In this document: one piece after another, positions 44,583-56,975 of the stretch
Layout of the letters: every line of letters begins with the position of its first letter
Position numbering within the stretch: position 1 is the first letter of the stretch
NCBI RefSeq assembly: GCF_020520425.1
Contig: NC_079487.1
Location: forward strand, 61,419,898 to 61,483,897
Origin: Spinacia oleracea
Lineage: Eukaryota > Streptophyta > Magnoliopsida > Caryophyllales > Amaranthaceae
Reading direction: 5' to 3'
DNA: 64,000 bases
The notes under the pieces: generated by a model
What the model was told of the DNA's origin: nothing
Seen by the model: the letters and a program-made list of their open reading frames with translations, nothing else
Databases searched by the model: none
Program-made: the position numbers and the translations under genes

Positions 44583-45639
44583 CCTTATTATTTTCATAAT
44601 CTAATTTTCATGAACATGGTTAAATATTACAAATTTGCAAGAATTAAGGGGTGATTAATTTTCGTAATTGTTAATTAATTGCAAATTGCGTTTATTTAAT
44701 TATACGTACGCAGTTTTTCGGCAGTTTCTTCGTTACTCATCCAAATCGGATGATTTTTGTGTCAATTCCGCATGTAAAAGGCATTCTAAAATTTTGACAA
44801 GAATAGTTTTTTTCTGCCGAACCCAGAATTCTCAAATTCGAAGCCTAACTATGACTTTTCGAAGGTTTTAGTTTTTCGAATGCAAAATTTCGTAAATTTA
44901 AGATGTTAAATTAAATATTTGCGATTCTTGTTGATAAATCTTGAATTTTTGATTGACCTACTGTATATGTTTAACAAGTTTGAATGCCTAGCCTTGTTAA
45001 TTATGCAATCTAATTTGTAATTATGATTAATTTGTTGAAAATTAGAATAATTTAGAATTAATTTGATTTTCATAATTAATTATAATTTAATTAGAAACCT
45101 ATGATTAAAAACCACCATAAAAATTGTAAATTTATGATAAATTTTTAAATTTTTATGACCTAGACTTGAATCCAAGACAATCGGAAATCAATTGAATAAT
45201 AAACTTTCGATTTTTCGCCCTAAAATTATGAAATTAATATTATTTATTAATTTGTCATTAATTTTAAATATAAATTTTAAATTTTTATGCGATTCGTTCA
45301 TATAACTTGCACGCACAAAGCAATGGACGCTTCGTGTTACCCTTAAGGGGTGTTGTATAGTGCGGGCATGCGACGACGAGCAAGGGAGCTCGTCGCCCGT
45401 GCGGCACGAATGCAATGAGCAAGGCATGGTGCACGAGCACAAGGCAGCAGCCCTGCCTTGTGTCGTGGGCCACGAGCTATGGACGAATGGGCATGGGCGA
45501 AAGGCGAGCCATGGCAGTCGCGTGTGGGCAGCAAGCGAGCTGCGCCACGACGCGCACTGCCTCGCGCAAGAGCGCGCAGCCTCGCGCGCAGCGAGCGCAA
45601 GCTCGCGTGCCACGAGCGCTGCACCCAGCGTTGATCGCG

Positions 45640-45870
45640 CGCGATGGCTCGCGCGCACAGCGAGCGATGTCGCGCGCACAGCGAGCAATGGCTCGCGCGC
45701 ACAGCGAGCGATGGCTCGCGCGCACATCGAGCGATGGCTCGCGCGCACAGCGAGCAATGGCTCGCGCGCACAGCGAGCGATGGAGCGCACGCAGCGTGCG
45801 CTGGCGAGCGCGCACAGCGAGCGATGGCTCGCGTGCGTCGAGCGCTGGCGCGCGCACAGCAAGCACCACA
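45640..45870 (+). repeat. GC-rich tandem repeat, about 23-bp period
   Basis: Several copies of GGCTCGCGCGCACAGCGAGC plus GAT or AAT, rich in CpG, lie in the leader of the Copia element. The open frames on both strands of 45188-46035 come from this composition and are not genes. Confidence 0.85.
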
Positions 45871-47309
45871 GCGTGTGATGGCTTGCGATGGAGATGCAGC
45901 AGCTATGCGACGAGTGCATGGGCTGCGCGCACATGGCCAGCGATGGTTGTGTGCGTGCGGCCCATGGGCGTGCGATGCGTAGGGTGTTTGCGTTGCGATT
46001 AGATCGTTTTGAATGTTTAATTTGAAATTTTTCAATTTACGTAATTTTAATTAATTTTAAAATTAATAATTTAAATTATTTTCTTGGATTTTAATTTTGA
46101 ATATTGTAATTATAATAAATTTTATTTATTCTAATTATTTTACTAAAATTAAAATCATGAATTAATTTAAATACGACTGAAATTAAATTAAACTTTTGGA
46201 TTCAATTATAAATTTATATGAGCTTTAAATTTTAATTAAATTTGTATGTTTCCGGTTAGACTTGAAATACATTTTTATGTTTAAAATTAGTAAAGCATAT
46301 GAATTTATTGGTTTGAGTGGGAGCCCTTTTAGTCATAAAACTCTTGATTAGGTCTACAAATCCTTAAGGTTAAAACAACTTGATTAGAATTAATAAGGAC
46401 TGAATAATTGGTAGATTATTGGTGCCCTTGATTAATTGCTGCAAATGTTTACGTGATGCATAATGTGTTTTACTAACCAGCTATGTGGGCCATTCATGAT
46501 AATGAATGGGTGAATGGTATATATTGTATATGTACTGTTTTGCAGGTTATGAAGTGACTAGTATGGCCCAAATAGGATAGAAAATATGGTCTGCGTACCA
46601 TTAATTTGAATGTAATTGGTCTAAAGTACCAAAGTTATTTTTCAATTCAAATATGGTCTGCGTACCATCAAATAGTTGTAATTAGTTATAGCTTATCCTA
46701 TTTGAAGAAAATGGTGCCTCCCACGGAGATTTTTAAGACGGACCTTGAAGTCAAAGCTTCAAGATGAAGTCGGGCCATACTGGATCACATTTATCTTATG
46801 CATGTTTTAAGTTATTTATTGCTTTTAAATATGTCTTAAAATGCATGAGATCAAAAGCTTGATTATGTTGCATGATTAAGGATTTTAGTTCACTTAAAAT
46901 CTAACCAACATAGTAAGAGCCTTAAGTTCCAAACTTAAAAATTGAGTTATAAGGTGCCATGCCAAAATATACACTTGCTTGGATATCCTTTACATCAATC
47001 TAGTAATAGTTTTCGCTCAGCGAGGTGTTACTTATTGGTCCTAAAGGGGCAAGGTACACAAATAATTGTGAGTACATGTTAGTTTTGGTGAAACTCAACG
47101 ATATAAGTAAGGAGTCCTTTTATGTCGTGGCAAAATCGATAGGTTTACCTAATAAGTTCTTAGACGTACCTATCAACCAAGAATAGTTTCTAGACTATTA
47201 GCAAAAGGCTTTTGCTTACCTAAGATGTTTTAGGATTAAGTCGACAAACTGTGCTTAGTTCTTCAATGATTTTAGGATCTTGGAATCATTTTATTCACAC
47301 CTGCCGGAA

Positions 47310-50300
47310 CAATAAACTCGAATAAAATGCTAATAACTTGTTGAAATTGCATGATTGCTTTAATTTTCAAGTTATTACTCATGATAAATGTTTAGACTTT
47401 GCATGCTTCAATGTATGTTTTAATTATTGTTTATAATTAAATATCTTGCACTGCAATAAATCCTTTTAGAAAGGTAACAGTAAATTTCCTCGATTGGTAG
47501 TGAATCCAAGAACGATTCACGGAAATGAGAGAAAGTGAGCAATTTAAAATGTACGTTTCTTATAGCGACTTTTATGGTTGTTTTCGAACATCAAAATCGA
47601 ATGGCAAACCAATTGGTGCTTGTGAATTCAAAATACAATGTAGTTTTGAGATCATAAAGCATTGAGCTTAAAACGCTCAGCTTTACCAATGGTTAACAAC
47701 CTAATATCTTTGTCCATTTAATTCTCGAATGAGTCTAGTCCCTAGACATTCGAATAGATCGATGCGTAGAGAACTTTAGAAGCTTCTGGTAAGATCATCT
47801 AGTTGAAACAGAATGTTCAACATAAATTAAATAGAAAGAACCTTGTTGGTGACATTGGACATGTCTAACAAAGTATAAAAGTCAACACTAAAGAATTCAA
47901 TTCTTAAGACTATAAGAAAGGGTACAAGAAATAGGAAAACAAAGGAACATATGAAAGGAATTTACGATTCCGTTTCTACCTATAAGTTTATGTTTAAAGA
48001 GAAGTGACCTAGCAATCAAACTTCCTTGGTATCATATACCGCTTGAGGTTCTTACTTCGGTAATAACTCAAACAATGGAAGCTAGGATACACTAATGACC
48101 TACAAGTGGGAAATGAAGCATGGCAATGCTACATTAGTTGTAGGGTCATCTAGTTTGTTTTAAGTCCTTTCAAAGGCTGGAACTTAATGGCTATTTTGTT
48201 CCATAATCAGCATACCTAAATTTCTGCTGCAAACACAGAAAGACTCACATTCAAGAAAAACAAAAACAATGTTTGTTTGTTTATTTGAGTGAAATGGTCA
48301 ATTACGGGTTGAGTCAATATGCTTGATTAAAACAAACAACTCTTTAACAATAAAAACTTTACTAGGTTCAAATCAACCCCTTGATTTGAGTTCCACTAAT
48401 CTTTGGCATTGTTGCTTAGACCATATCAACAAGTTAAGATTCAAAATCTCTATTTTGATGGACTTTTGAAAGTTCATTGATTTCTAGATCAATTTAAGAC
48501 GACTAGTCTTACTTGTTGAAAGTAACAAAAGATATGAACTATTGTTAGAACGCCTAGACAATAGAGTTCAAAGCTAAAGAAAGATTTTATGACTTTATTA
48601 TTTCACATGGATTTGAGTGAATATAGGTTTATTTACTCAAAGTGATATAAGTTTGAATCTGTTTGACTAGTTCAAAGATTCAGAAGTATAAAATCCAGTT
48701 GGCAAGAAATCATAAAGATCTAGGTTAGATCATGTTGATGATTACTTGAGACCAAATATGATCATCAATGATTGTGTGTTGCAATTTCACAATCTAGGTC
48801 CATAAGATATGGCATATCTTAGTTGGAATAATCGAAGTCAATTAGTACTTGATTCGATCAATGATGGATCATAAAGACTTTTCCTATAATTTCTAAAAAT
48901 GCTCAACTACCACCAAACTAAACCAAATTCGTCAAAGCTATTGAAAAGTAATTTCAGAATAACTTTTCATAAAATATATCTAAAGAGTTCCTAAACTCAA
49001 TGGGAGCTTAGTGTTTGTTACTCAACAAACTAAGGCCCCAAGTATAGATATATGTTTCATTGTGATTTACTCAAATGAGACACAAGGGTATTGTTTCTAC
49101 CACGAATTTTTGAGAACATAATGTTTGTTTGCTCGAAATGATGTCCTTTTGGAGATTCGTTTCCAAAATGACAAGTGGGAGAAAATAGACCTCGAAAGTC
49201 TTCGAGGCGAACAACAAACATAAACGGACATTCCGGAGGCTTTTCGAAGTTCTTTAGAAAATCCGAACACGTATTCTTTAAGGACTTTAGAAGTGGCTTT
49301 AAATAATAAGACATCTTAGAAGACTTTACAAGTGTTTCAAGGAAAACAGAATATTCAAAGGACTTTCAAGTGGCTATTTGATATTCTATTGTTTGATGTT
49401 CTATACCCAAGTAGGCATAGAGTTCAAGTCACTGAAACTATGAGATTCTTCTATTAGACAGTGAAGAAACACGGAGTTCAGGTCACTGAAGCTATGCAAT
49501 TCTTCTATTAGATAGTGAAGAAACCTACAACTTGCAGTCAAACTATTATGTAGATTAATGAGTTTGTGACTTGTAAGAAAGTTATGACGAAACCCAGATT
49601 CCCTAAAATGGTTAGAGGCCATATATAGACTCAAATGTTTTAAATGGTTAGAGGCCATAAAACTTACTCAATGTTTTGATGACAAAATTGAAATTTTGTT
49701 GATTTGCAAGAATAGTTTCACACCTATTGGTTGCAAAGTTTGTTTTAAAGGATAAAAACCATCAAACATTGAATTGTGTTCACACACAAAGCTAGATTAG
49801 TTGCTAAAAGTTACAAGCAAATTCACGGTGTGGATTGTGTTGAAACCTCATGCATAATTGTAATGCTCAAGTCTATAATTCAAGCAATGGTTGCATATTG
49901 GTACATATAGCAATTGGATGACAAAACGTATTCCTCAATCAAATGTTGGAATAAACTATGTACATGGTATGTCATATGATTTGTGGATCCAAATAAATGC
50001 TTGAAAAGAAAAGCTAGTTTATAAAATCTAAGTACAGATTTAAGCAAGCAATTGGGAATTAGAAATGTATTTTAGGGAAGCTAATAAGTATTTTAGTTTC
50101 ATAAAATGTACGTGATTCTTATAGATATATAAGAAGTTTAGTGGGAGTACATAAAAACTTGATTGGTCCTGTGTGTATCACACACATATCTCTCTATTGT
50201 GAAATAACATTCAAATGCTAATGACTTAGATTTGAAATTATTCATCAATGATGGACCAAGGCGAAACTTAGTACATATTGGGTATTAAGATCTATTTGCA

Positions 50301-51420
50301 AAGATCTTATATTAATGTTTTGGATTAAGTAATGGCATTTACTAAATCAAACACGAAAGACTCCATTGGAGATATTCGATCCATATGAATAAATCTAAGT
50401 AATGAATGTTTGAACTATGTATAAGCATTTACTAAGTTAAACATCAAAGAATCTAATGAGATTCTTCACCTATATCTTATGTCAAAGAATTTAGTTGGAT
50501 TCAGTATCTACTGTAACTGAATGAGCTAAAGTTACATGAATAGAATTCAATTGGGAATTATTCTGCAAAAGAATTTATCATGTATGATATAATATGAGGA
50601 TCGCCAAAAACGTATCGTATGACTTTAGGCATGACGAACATATACCAATCTCTATTGATCTAAGTGAAGATCAACTAGATTAAGATCAAGAATACTTATG
50701 GTACTTGAAAAGGTACATAGGAATAGTTCTTGATTCAAGGAAATAAAGATATGCTAAATTTTGATGCTACACGCATAAACACTGGCAAAGGATCAAGCAA
50801 GACCCTTTGGAGTTAACCATTGATAAGGACGAGCTATAGAGCATCGTGTTTTGAAATGGCAAAATGGATTGGAGACCATGAGTTGTTGCGTGGGAAATTA
50901 AAATATTAATTTCTATGTTCTAAGATACAGCAGGAAAGTCTTCCACATATCTGTGAACTGCTTGGATAAGCAAATCCAAACAAAGCATCACTAGCAACCT
51001 AAACAGTTGAAGTAAAAGTAATTATTGCCTAAGAAGCAATAAAATAGAGTTGTTTATATGAGTTCTTCATTGAACTTGGGAAGATCACATGTCTGTTGAC
51101 TTAATAGTTCTTCATTGCAAAATGCGTAGAACCACTAATGTAGAAAGAAAGACTAGATCACAAAATAAACATACTCAAAAGATCTTATCATCTATCTCGA
51201 AGAACATTCGATGAAAAGGATATTAAGATTGGCAAAGCGTGATAACTAAACCTATGCAACAAGTGAGAAGCAACACTCACGTTGTAGCACTGGAAATCAA
51301 GCATAGATTTGAATTCCATGAACTGTTTTAAAGATGGGTTTGAGGCCCATGGTTGTAAAACAATGGGGTTGAACATTTATCATATATGAAATGTATTTTC
51401 ATATTCCATTTAATCTTGGT
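47310..51420 (+). pseudogene. Fossil Copia gag-pol, shared by two copies
   Basis: No long frame survives, but several pieces can be read. At 49074-49210 the frame reads NETQGYCFYHEF, a TAA (49119), then LFARNDVLLE, matching the region after the integrase core (ETKGYYFY..VFVARN). At 50251-50295 it reads MDQGET, a TAG (50269), then YILGIKIY, matching an RT motif. Near 51000-51240 RNase H remnants end in DEKDIKIGKA. Both stops are also present in the other copy (22290-22292 and 18498-18496). Because the LTRs here are only about 0.8% apart, the pol was already dead before this copy inserted. Confidence 0.75.
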
Positions 51421-52164
51421 TTAGTATTAAATGATGAGTCCCTTCAATTTGGCGATATATTCAAGATAGACTGTCAGGACCAGTCCTGTGACTAAGAAAT
51501 GTCTATCAAGTGAACTTGAATGTCAAAGGTTGAAAATGGTCCCTAGTCGGAGTTTTCTATAAAATTGGACGCATAGAAAACGTTAGACGATTAGAATGCA
51601 AGATGACTAGTAGTTCTGTTTCTTGAACTATGTGGACATGGCAATGTCATAATCATTTGCATAGATACTTACTTTGGGAAGACTAGTATCGGACAAGACC
51701 TATGAAACTTTACTGTAAGAGATGAAAATCTGTCATAAGTAAATTTCATTAAAATTATTAGACACTAAATCCTCAATACCTGAGTGATTTGAGATTACTT
51801 GTTTGAGAACTGGTTGCTTTGACGTTGACCAACCGTCGCACCGTAAAAGGAGGCTATAAAGGCAACGCTCAGGTAATCACCTATCAAACGAAGTCTAATC
51901 TCAAGATCACAAGATTGGGATTGTCCTCCCATAAATCGGGATGAGATGCTTAAAAGTTGTACAAGGCCACTCGGAGAGCTAGAAACTGTGAAATGCATGG
52001 CCGTGCTCGGATGAATCATAGGCTATGATTATCTGTTTATTTGATCAGTTGAACTCTGAAACCGAGGAACACCTCTGGACATAATAAGGATGACAACTCT
52101 TACCTTATGTTCAAGAGCAAGCATCGAGCGACAAAGGAATTAGGAAATGCACACTTGTCCCTAA

Positions 52165-52179
52165 GGACAAGTGGGAGAC
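52165..52179 (+). other. Polypurine tract of the complete Copia
   Basis: GGACAAGTGGGAGAC lies directly before the 3' LTR. Confidence 0.8.
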
Positions 52180-53552
52180 TGAAGGAAATAATGCCCTTGG
52201 TCCAAGTATGCATTCTATGTTAAGTCTAATAAATGCGGTTCAGTATTAATTAACAAGTTAATAATTCAGTGAGATCAAGTGAGCTGAATGCCTAGCTAGA
52301 GGCCGCTTCAGTTCAAGTGGAATTAATGATATTAATCCACAGCTTACTCTTGACTGAACCCGTAGGGTCACACAAATAGTACGTAAACGGATCAAGTATT
52401 TAATGGCATTAGATACTCCATCTATGGATATTCGGAATCGACGGATCTTGGTTTCAGTGGGAGCTGAGATCGTCACAGGCAAGAAATGAATACTCCGGAA
52501 ACGATGATATTGCCGGAAACGGAAATATGGATCGTATCGGAAATATAAATATTATCCAAGTCGTAGATGTTGCCGGAAACGGAAACATGGTACGTATCGG
52601 AAAATATTATCAGAAATGGAAATATTACCAGAATCGGAAATATTGCCGGAAACGGAAATATTGTCAGAATCGGAAATATTATCGGAATCGGAAAATAATT
52701 CCGGAAACGGAAATATTAAATATTTGTTCGAAACGGAAATTGATTCCGGAATCGGAAATATTAAATATTGTTCGTATCGGAAATGAATTCCGGAACCGGG
52801 AATTTAATCGGAAGCGTATCGTACGAATTAGCATCGGACGAGGCCTGCCGGACGAAGGCCCAGCACGAAGACGGGCCATCGCCCAGCAAGCCAAACGCGC
52901 GCCCAGCCAAGGCAGCGCCCAGGCCCACCGCAAGGCAGGCCCAGCGCGCGCCTAAGGCCATGGGCCTCGCTGCGTGGGCTGCTGCTCGCACGCACGCATG
53001 GGCGGCCCTCGTGGCTGCCGTGTGTGTGTGTGAGTTTGTGTTCATGCACGATTCCTAAAACTATTAGAATTAGTATATGATTAAATTCCTATTCCTAAAA
53101 GGATAAATTAATTAATTAGAGTTCTTGTAGGATTCTAAGTTTAATTAATTCGTATCCTACTAGGATTCCAATTCCCTTTCCATAACTCTATAAATACGTG
53201 CCTAGGGTCACATATTTTTGAGAGATTAATTCAAGTATTCAAAGTGAGTTTTGAGAGAAAAATTCAGCCACATTCCTTGCTCAATAGTGCCGAAAATTCT
53301 AGTACCTTAAGGGCGATTCTAGTTGGTCAATCTTAAGGCGGATCCGGACGTGCTGTGAACTATCTACGGAGGGACGACACTTGGAGTCCTAAAGACTTGT
53401 TCTTGTTCGGTTCGGGCGCAGCTAGGGAAGGCACGCAACAAAGAGTATGCATCTAAATTATGCTATATGATTATGTGTAAATAATATGTATTCCTGGCTT
53501 AATGGTTGTTTCCGCATGATTTATGTATTGTCATATGTATCATAACCTAACA
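52180..53552 (+). repeat. 3' LTR of the complete Copia (1373 bp)
   Basis: Same length and ends as 43195-44567. Differences by eye include 43319 T/C, AACACTCC versus AATACTCC, GAAGTCGGG versus GAAGACGGG, and ATGTAATATC versus ATGTATTGTC. Confidence 0.95.
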
Positions 53553-53557
53553 GTCTT

Positions 53558-54040
53558 CCCTCCACCACTTGCTTTATTATCTTTATTAAATTCAACTGTT
53601 CTCCCATACACTATGTTTGAGAACCAAGTTAACTTAGATATACGAGGAAAAGTAAAACTATGGAAACTAGTAGAAAATTAAACCTGAAGAAACATTTAGA
53701 AATCTCTAAGTTTTTATTTGTTTGGCTAATTATTACGGAAAACTGAAGAAATTGGAATATCACATATTTTTCACTTCTTTAATTTTGTTTTCAACTGATT
53801 TTCACAGTTTTTCCATACTGTTGAAGGGTGAAAGTGTGGAAAATAAAACAGGCAAAATATAACTAGTTGATTTCTACAGATTTCCACACATTTCATTTTC
53901 CTCACTTTTCCATTTAAATTAACAAACAAGTTAATATTAGCGAATTCTCCTATTTCCACAATTTTACACACTTTTCCTCATTACACCAGAGTTCCTCATC
54001 CTCAAACACATTGTTAGTACGCGTGGCGATCAACATATTA
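53558..54040. other. Intergenic DNA, nothing recognised
   Basis: AT-rich host sequence with no frame of note. The minus frame 53971-53771 has no recognisable domain. Confidence 0.4.
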
Positions 54041-54784
54041 CTCCTTATAAAATAGAGTTAAGATAAAGAATGGAGACTCACCTTTCACATTTTTCACTCT
54101 TTTGGACCTACACCTTTTTTTTCACCTTTTAGGACCTGAAATCAATTTTCCGGTAAGTTAACTCAACACTAACTCACCGTTAACCACAACATGAATATAA
54201 AAAAATAAAAATAGAAATTAAATAAAGGAAAATCCTCCCATATAAAATAAAATATGACAGTATACAATCCTTGGTTTATAAAACTCGGCTTGCTTCTTGC
54301 TATGATTTTTCATCGAACATCAAAATTAATTAACCGGTCTTCATCAAACACCAAACTTAATTACTCGGTGTTCATCAAACACCCACTTCAATCTGGTCAA
54401 TCTTTCTGTATAGTAAATTTATAGTCACAGTTTCCGAATCTCTTGCATCATTAATTCAACAACCTAAGTTTTACTCCGTAATTCGTAGTTCCTTGAAGCT
54501 CGACAATACTTTCATGACATTATTTTATGAATAAAAAAAACTAAAACTACCTTGAATCACAAAGTCTTTAAACAGCTCATAATTTTTTCCATTCAAATAT
54601 AGGTAAAATGCAAATAAAGAAAAATGAACAGCTCATTATTTTATTTTATTTTTTAAAAAGAAAAAACACCAGTAATAGCAAGAGAAGGTTTGACAAAATA
54701 TTGAAACATAAACATTTTATCTAAAATTGTGATTTTTCGATAAAAATCTTTTTTTAAAACAGAGAAATAGACATACGGTTCTAG

Positions 54785-54860
54785 AGATTGGAGTGAAAAG
54801 TCTCTTTGTTTTGAGATGCCTCAGATTGGAGTGAAAAGTCTCTTTGTTTTGAGATGCCTT
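54785..54860 (+). repeat. Perfect tandem duplication, 38 bp, two copies
   Basis: AGATTGGAGTGAAAAGTCTC and the following 18 bases occur twice head to tail (from 54785 and 54823), almost without change. Confidence 0.9.
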
Positions 54861-55745
54861 GACATGGGATTTTAAGAGCAAAAGACGTTTTTTATTTATT
54901 TATTTGTTTTTGGATTTAATGGTAGTTTTTATTGGAAAATAAAGGATAATTCTCATTGGCCAATGGACTTGAATGGTTTAATATGAAAGCAAATCAATAG
55001 CTGCCACGTGTATTTTAACCAAATCAAAGGGACTAACCTTTAGTTTACCTAGGTTAATATTGACCGGAAAGTGACACTACAAGAAATTGATTAATTACCA
55101 ACCGCCAAAATTGGTTGGTAAAACGCGAAAAACGGTTGGTAAAAGATTTTGCGACCGCCAGCGGTCGCAAAAAGGCGGTCAGTTTTCACCTGGACGGTAA
55201 TTTAGGAAACTCCAACTGAAAGGCGGTCGCTAAAATTTACCGACAGGATTAGCGACCGCCACCTAAGCAGTCACTAAATTAGTGACCGCTAAGGCAGTCG
55301 CTAAATTAGCGACCGCCTTGACGGTCACTAAATTAGCGACCGCTTTAGCGGTCACTAATTTAGTGACTGCTTTGTTGGCGGTCACTAATTTAGTGACTGC
55401 CTTGGTGGCGGTCACTAAATTAGTGACTGCTTTTGTGGCGGTCACTAAATTTGTGACTACCTTTGCGGTCGGTAATTATGCAAATATCATTTGCAGCCAA
55501 TTTTGTAAAATCGCATATATACCTGTATTATATGCCTGTATAAATATTATATATGTACCTGTAAATATTATATATGCCTGTATAAATACGAATTTATATA
55601 AATTCTGTAAAATCGTATGAAACCTGCTCGATGTTATAATATTAAACATGTTCAAAGTCATACAACAAAGATTCATAATACACATAATGTTGTTCAAACA
55701 TGTTAATACGAAAAGTTGTAACTAGTTCAAACTAATACAAGAATA

Positions 55746-55961
55746 CTAACTACCTAACACAAAGGTGTCCCGCCTCCGGTTGGATCTCGAGGGTCCTGCG
55801 ACTGCGAGAAAGGAAAACCATTGCCTTTTCATCTTGGCAGCATATTCTTCTCTCTCTTGTCTCTCCCTTTCCATCTCCCTTTGATGCTCTAGTCGCTCTG
55901 CTTCTCTTTCTTCTCTCTCACTTTGCCTCAAAAGTAGATCGTCCTCCATAGCCTTTAGCAT
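55746..55961 (-). pseudogene. Relic of a CACTA transposase-associated protein (C-terminal coiled coil)
   Basis: A 71-codon frame with a highly charged E/R heptad-like segment (QREMERERQEREEYAAKMKR), followed by a short tail. Such tails occur at the C-terminus of plant transposase-associated (Transposase_24 or Ptta/En/Spm) proteins. It fits the position inside a CACTA element. Upstream (56000-56100 on the minus strand) homologous sequence seems to continue with breaks. A generic coiled coil cannot be excluded. Confidence 0.5.
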
Positions 55962-56239
55962 CTGAGTTTTTGTTGTTTCAAGCTCAATGGAAGATCGTCC
56001 TGCATAGCCTTTAGTATCTCAAAGTAGATTTGGTTGGGATCTTTAGCAATGCCTTTTTCAACGCATTCAGCAACATTTTTTTCATAGTTTTCCTACAAGA
56101 ATTGAAATGATTATCACCCATGCATAACAAATATATTAAACCAACTTGCATAACAAATAAGGAACTTTTGTTAAGGGACAAAACAATTGAGCTCTTGTAC
56201 TTTTGTTAAGGGACAAAAAAATTGAGCACATTTAAACTT

Positions 56240-56975
56240 AAAACATATATAGGCTAAATAAGGCGTTTTCGGTCCCATTTTTCAACTAAAGGAACTAAGG
56301 GCTGATTTTAAATTAAAACATGTTATATAAGCTTAGTTTGAACTTGTTAAGACACATTCAAAAGTATTTACTCACATTTAAGTCTTATTTGGTCGTTATA
56401 AGTCATATTTTGCCTAAAATGTCATTTTAAACCGTTTACATGTTTTATGTGGCACATTCAAGGTTTCTAAAACTGATTCTAATAAATTTAAGCACATTTA
56501 AGTCATATTTGGATGATATAGGTCATATATAGGCTAAATAAGACATTTTCGCTCCCATTTTTCAACTAAAGGAACTAAGGGCAGAATTTAAACTTAAACA
56601 ATGTTTTATAAGCTTTATTTTGACTTGTTAAGACACATTCAAATGTATTTACCCACATCTAAGACTTATTTGGTCGTTATAGGTCATATTTTGCCTAAAA
56701 TGTCATTTTCTCGCCCAACTTTGAGCTAAGGAACCAAACTTGTCATTCCAAACCGTTTACATGTTTTATGTGGCACATTCAAGGTTTCTAAAACTGATTC
56801 TAATCAATTTAAGCACATTTAAGTCATATTTGGTCGATATAGGTCATATATCGACCAAATAAGGAATTTTCGCTCCCATTTTTGAACTAAATCACCTAGG
56901 GGCAGATTTTAAACCTTGAACATGTTTCATAAGCTTTATTTTGACTTGCTAAGACATATTCAAATGTTAGTTTCT
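56240..56975 (+). repeat. Tandem array, about 290-310 bp period, 2.5 copies, inside the CACTA element
   Basis: Units start near 56248, 56530 and 56845 with AGG(C)TAAATAAGG-like sequence, then TCCCATTTTTCAACTAAAGG. They contain TTTGGTCG(T)TATAGGTCATAT. The third copy is interrupted after 56965 and its tail resumes at about 58032 (TTTGGTCGTTATAGGTC), so about 1.06 kb was inserted there. The inserted part carries a TGTTAG start, a partial LTR-like look and a tRNA-like stretch, but I could not classify it. Confidence 0.75.

Larger units (their letters stand above)
43195..53552 (+). mobile_element. Complete Copia element with decayed pol, TSD GTCTT
   Basis: The element is 10358 bp. Both LTRs are exactly 1373 bp (43195-44567, 52180-53552). 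The five-base duplications GTCTT at 43190-43194 and 53553-53557 are perfect. By eye I count about 11 differences between the LTRs, near 0.8%, indicating a fairly recent insertion. The interior has a primer-binding site, a 2.7-kb leader with a GC-rich island, and a gag-pol region riddled with stops, then a polypurine tract. It must have moved with proteins from another element. Confidence 0.93.

Noticed and set aside
45188..46035. Large overlapping open frames, up to 248 codons, on both strands
   Set aside because: Produced by the CpG-rich 23-bp minisatellite. No start context, codon pattern or domain supports a gene.
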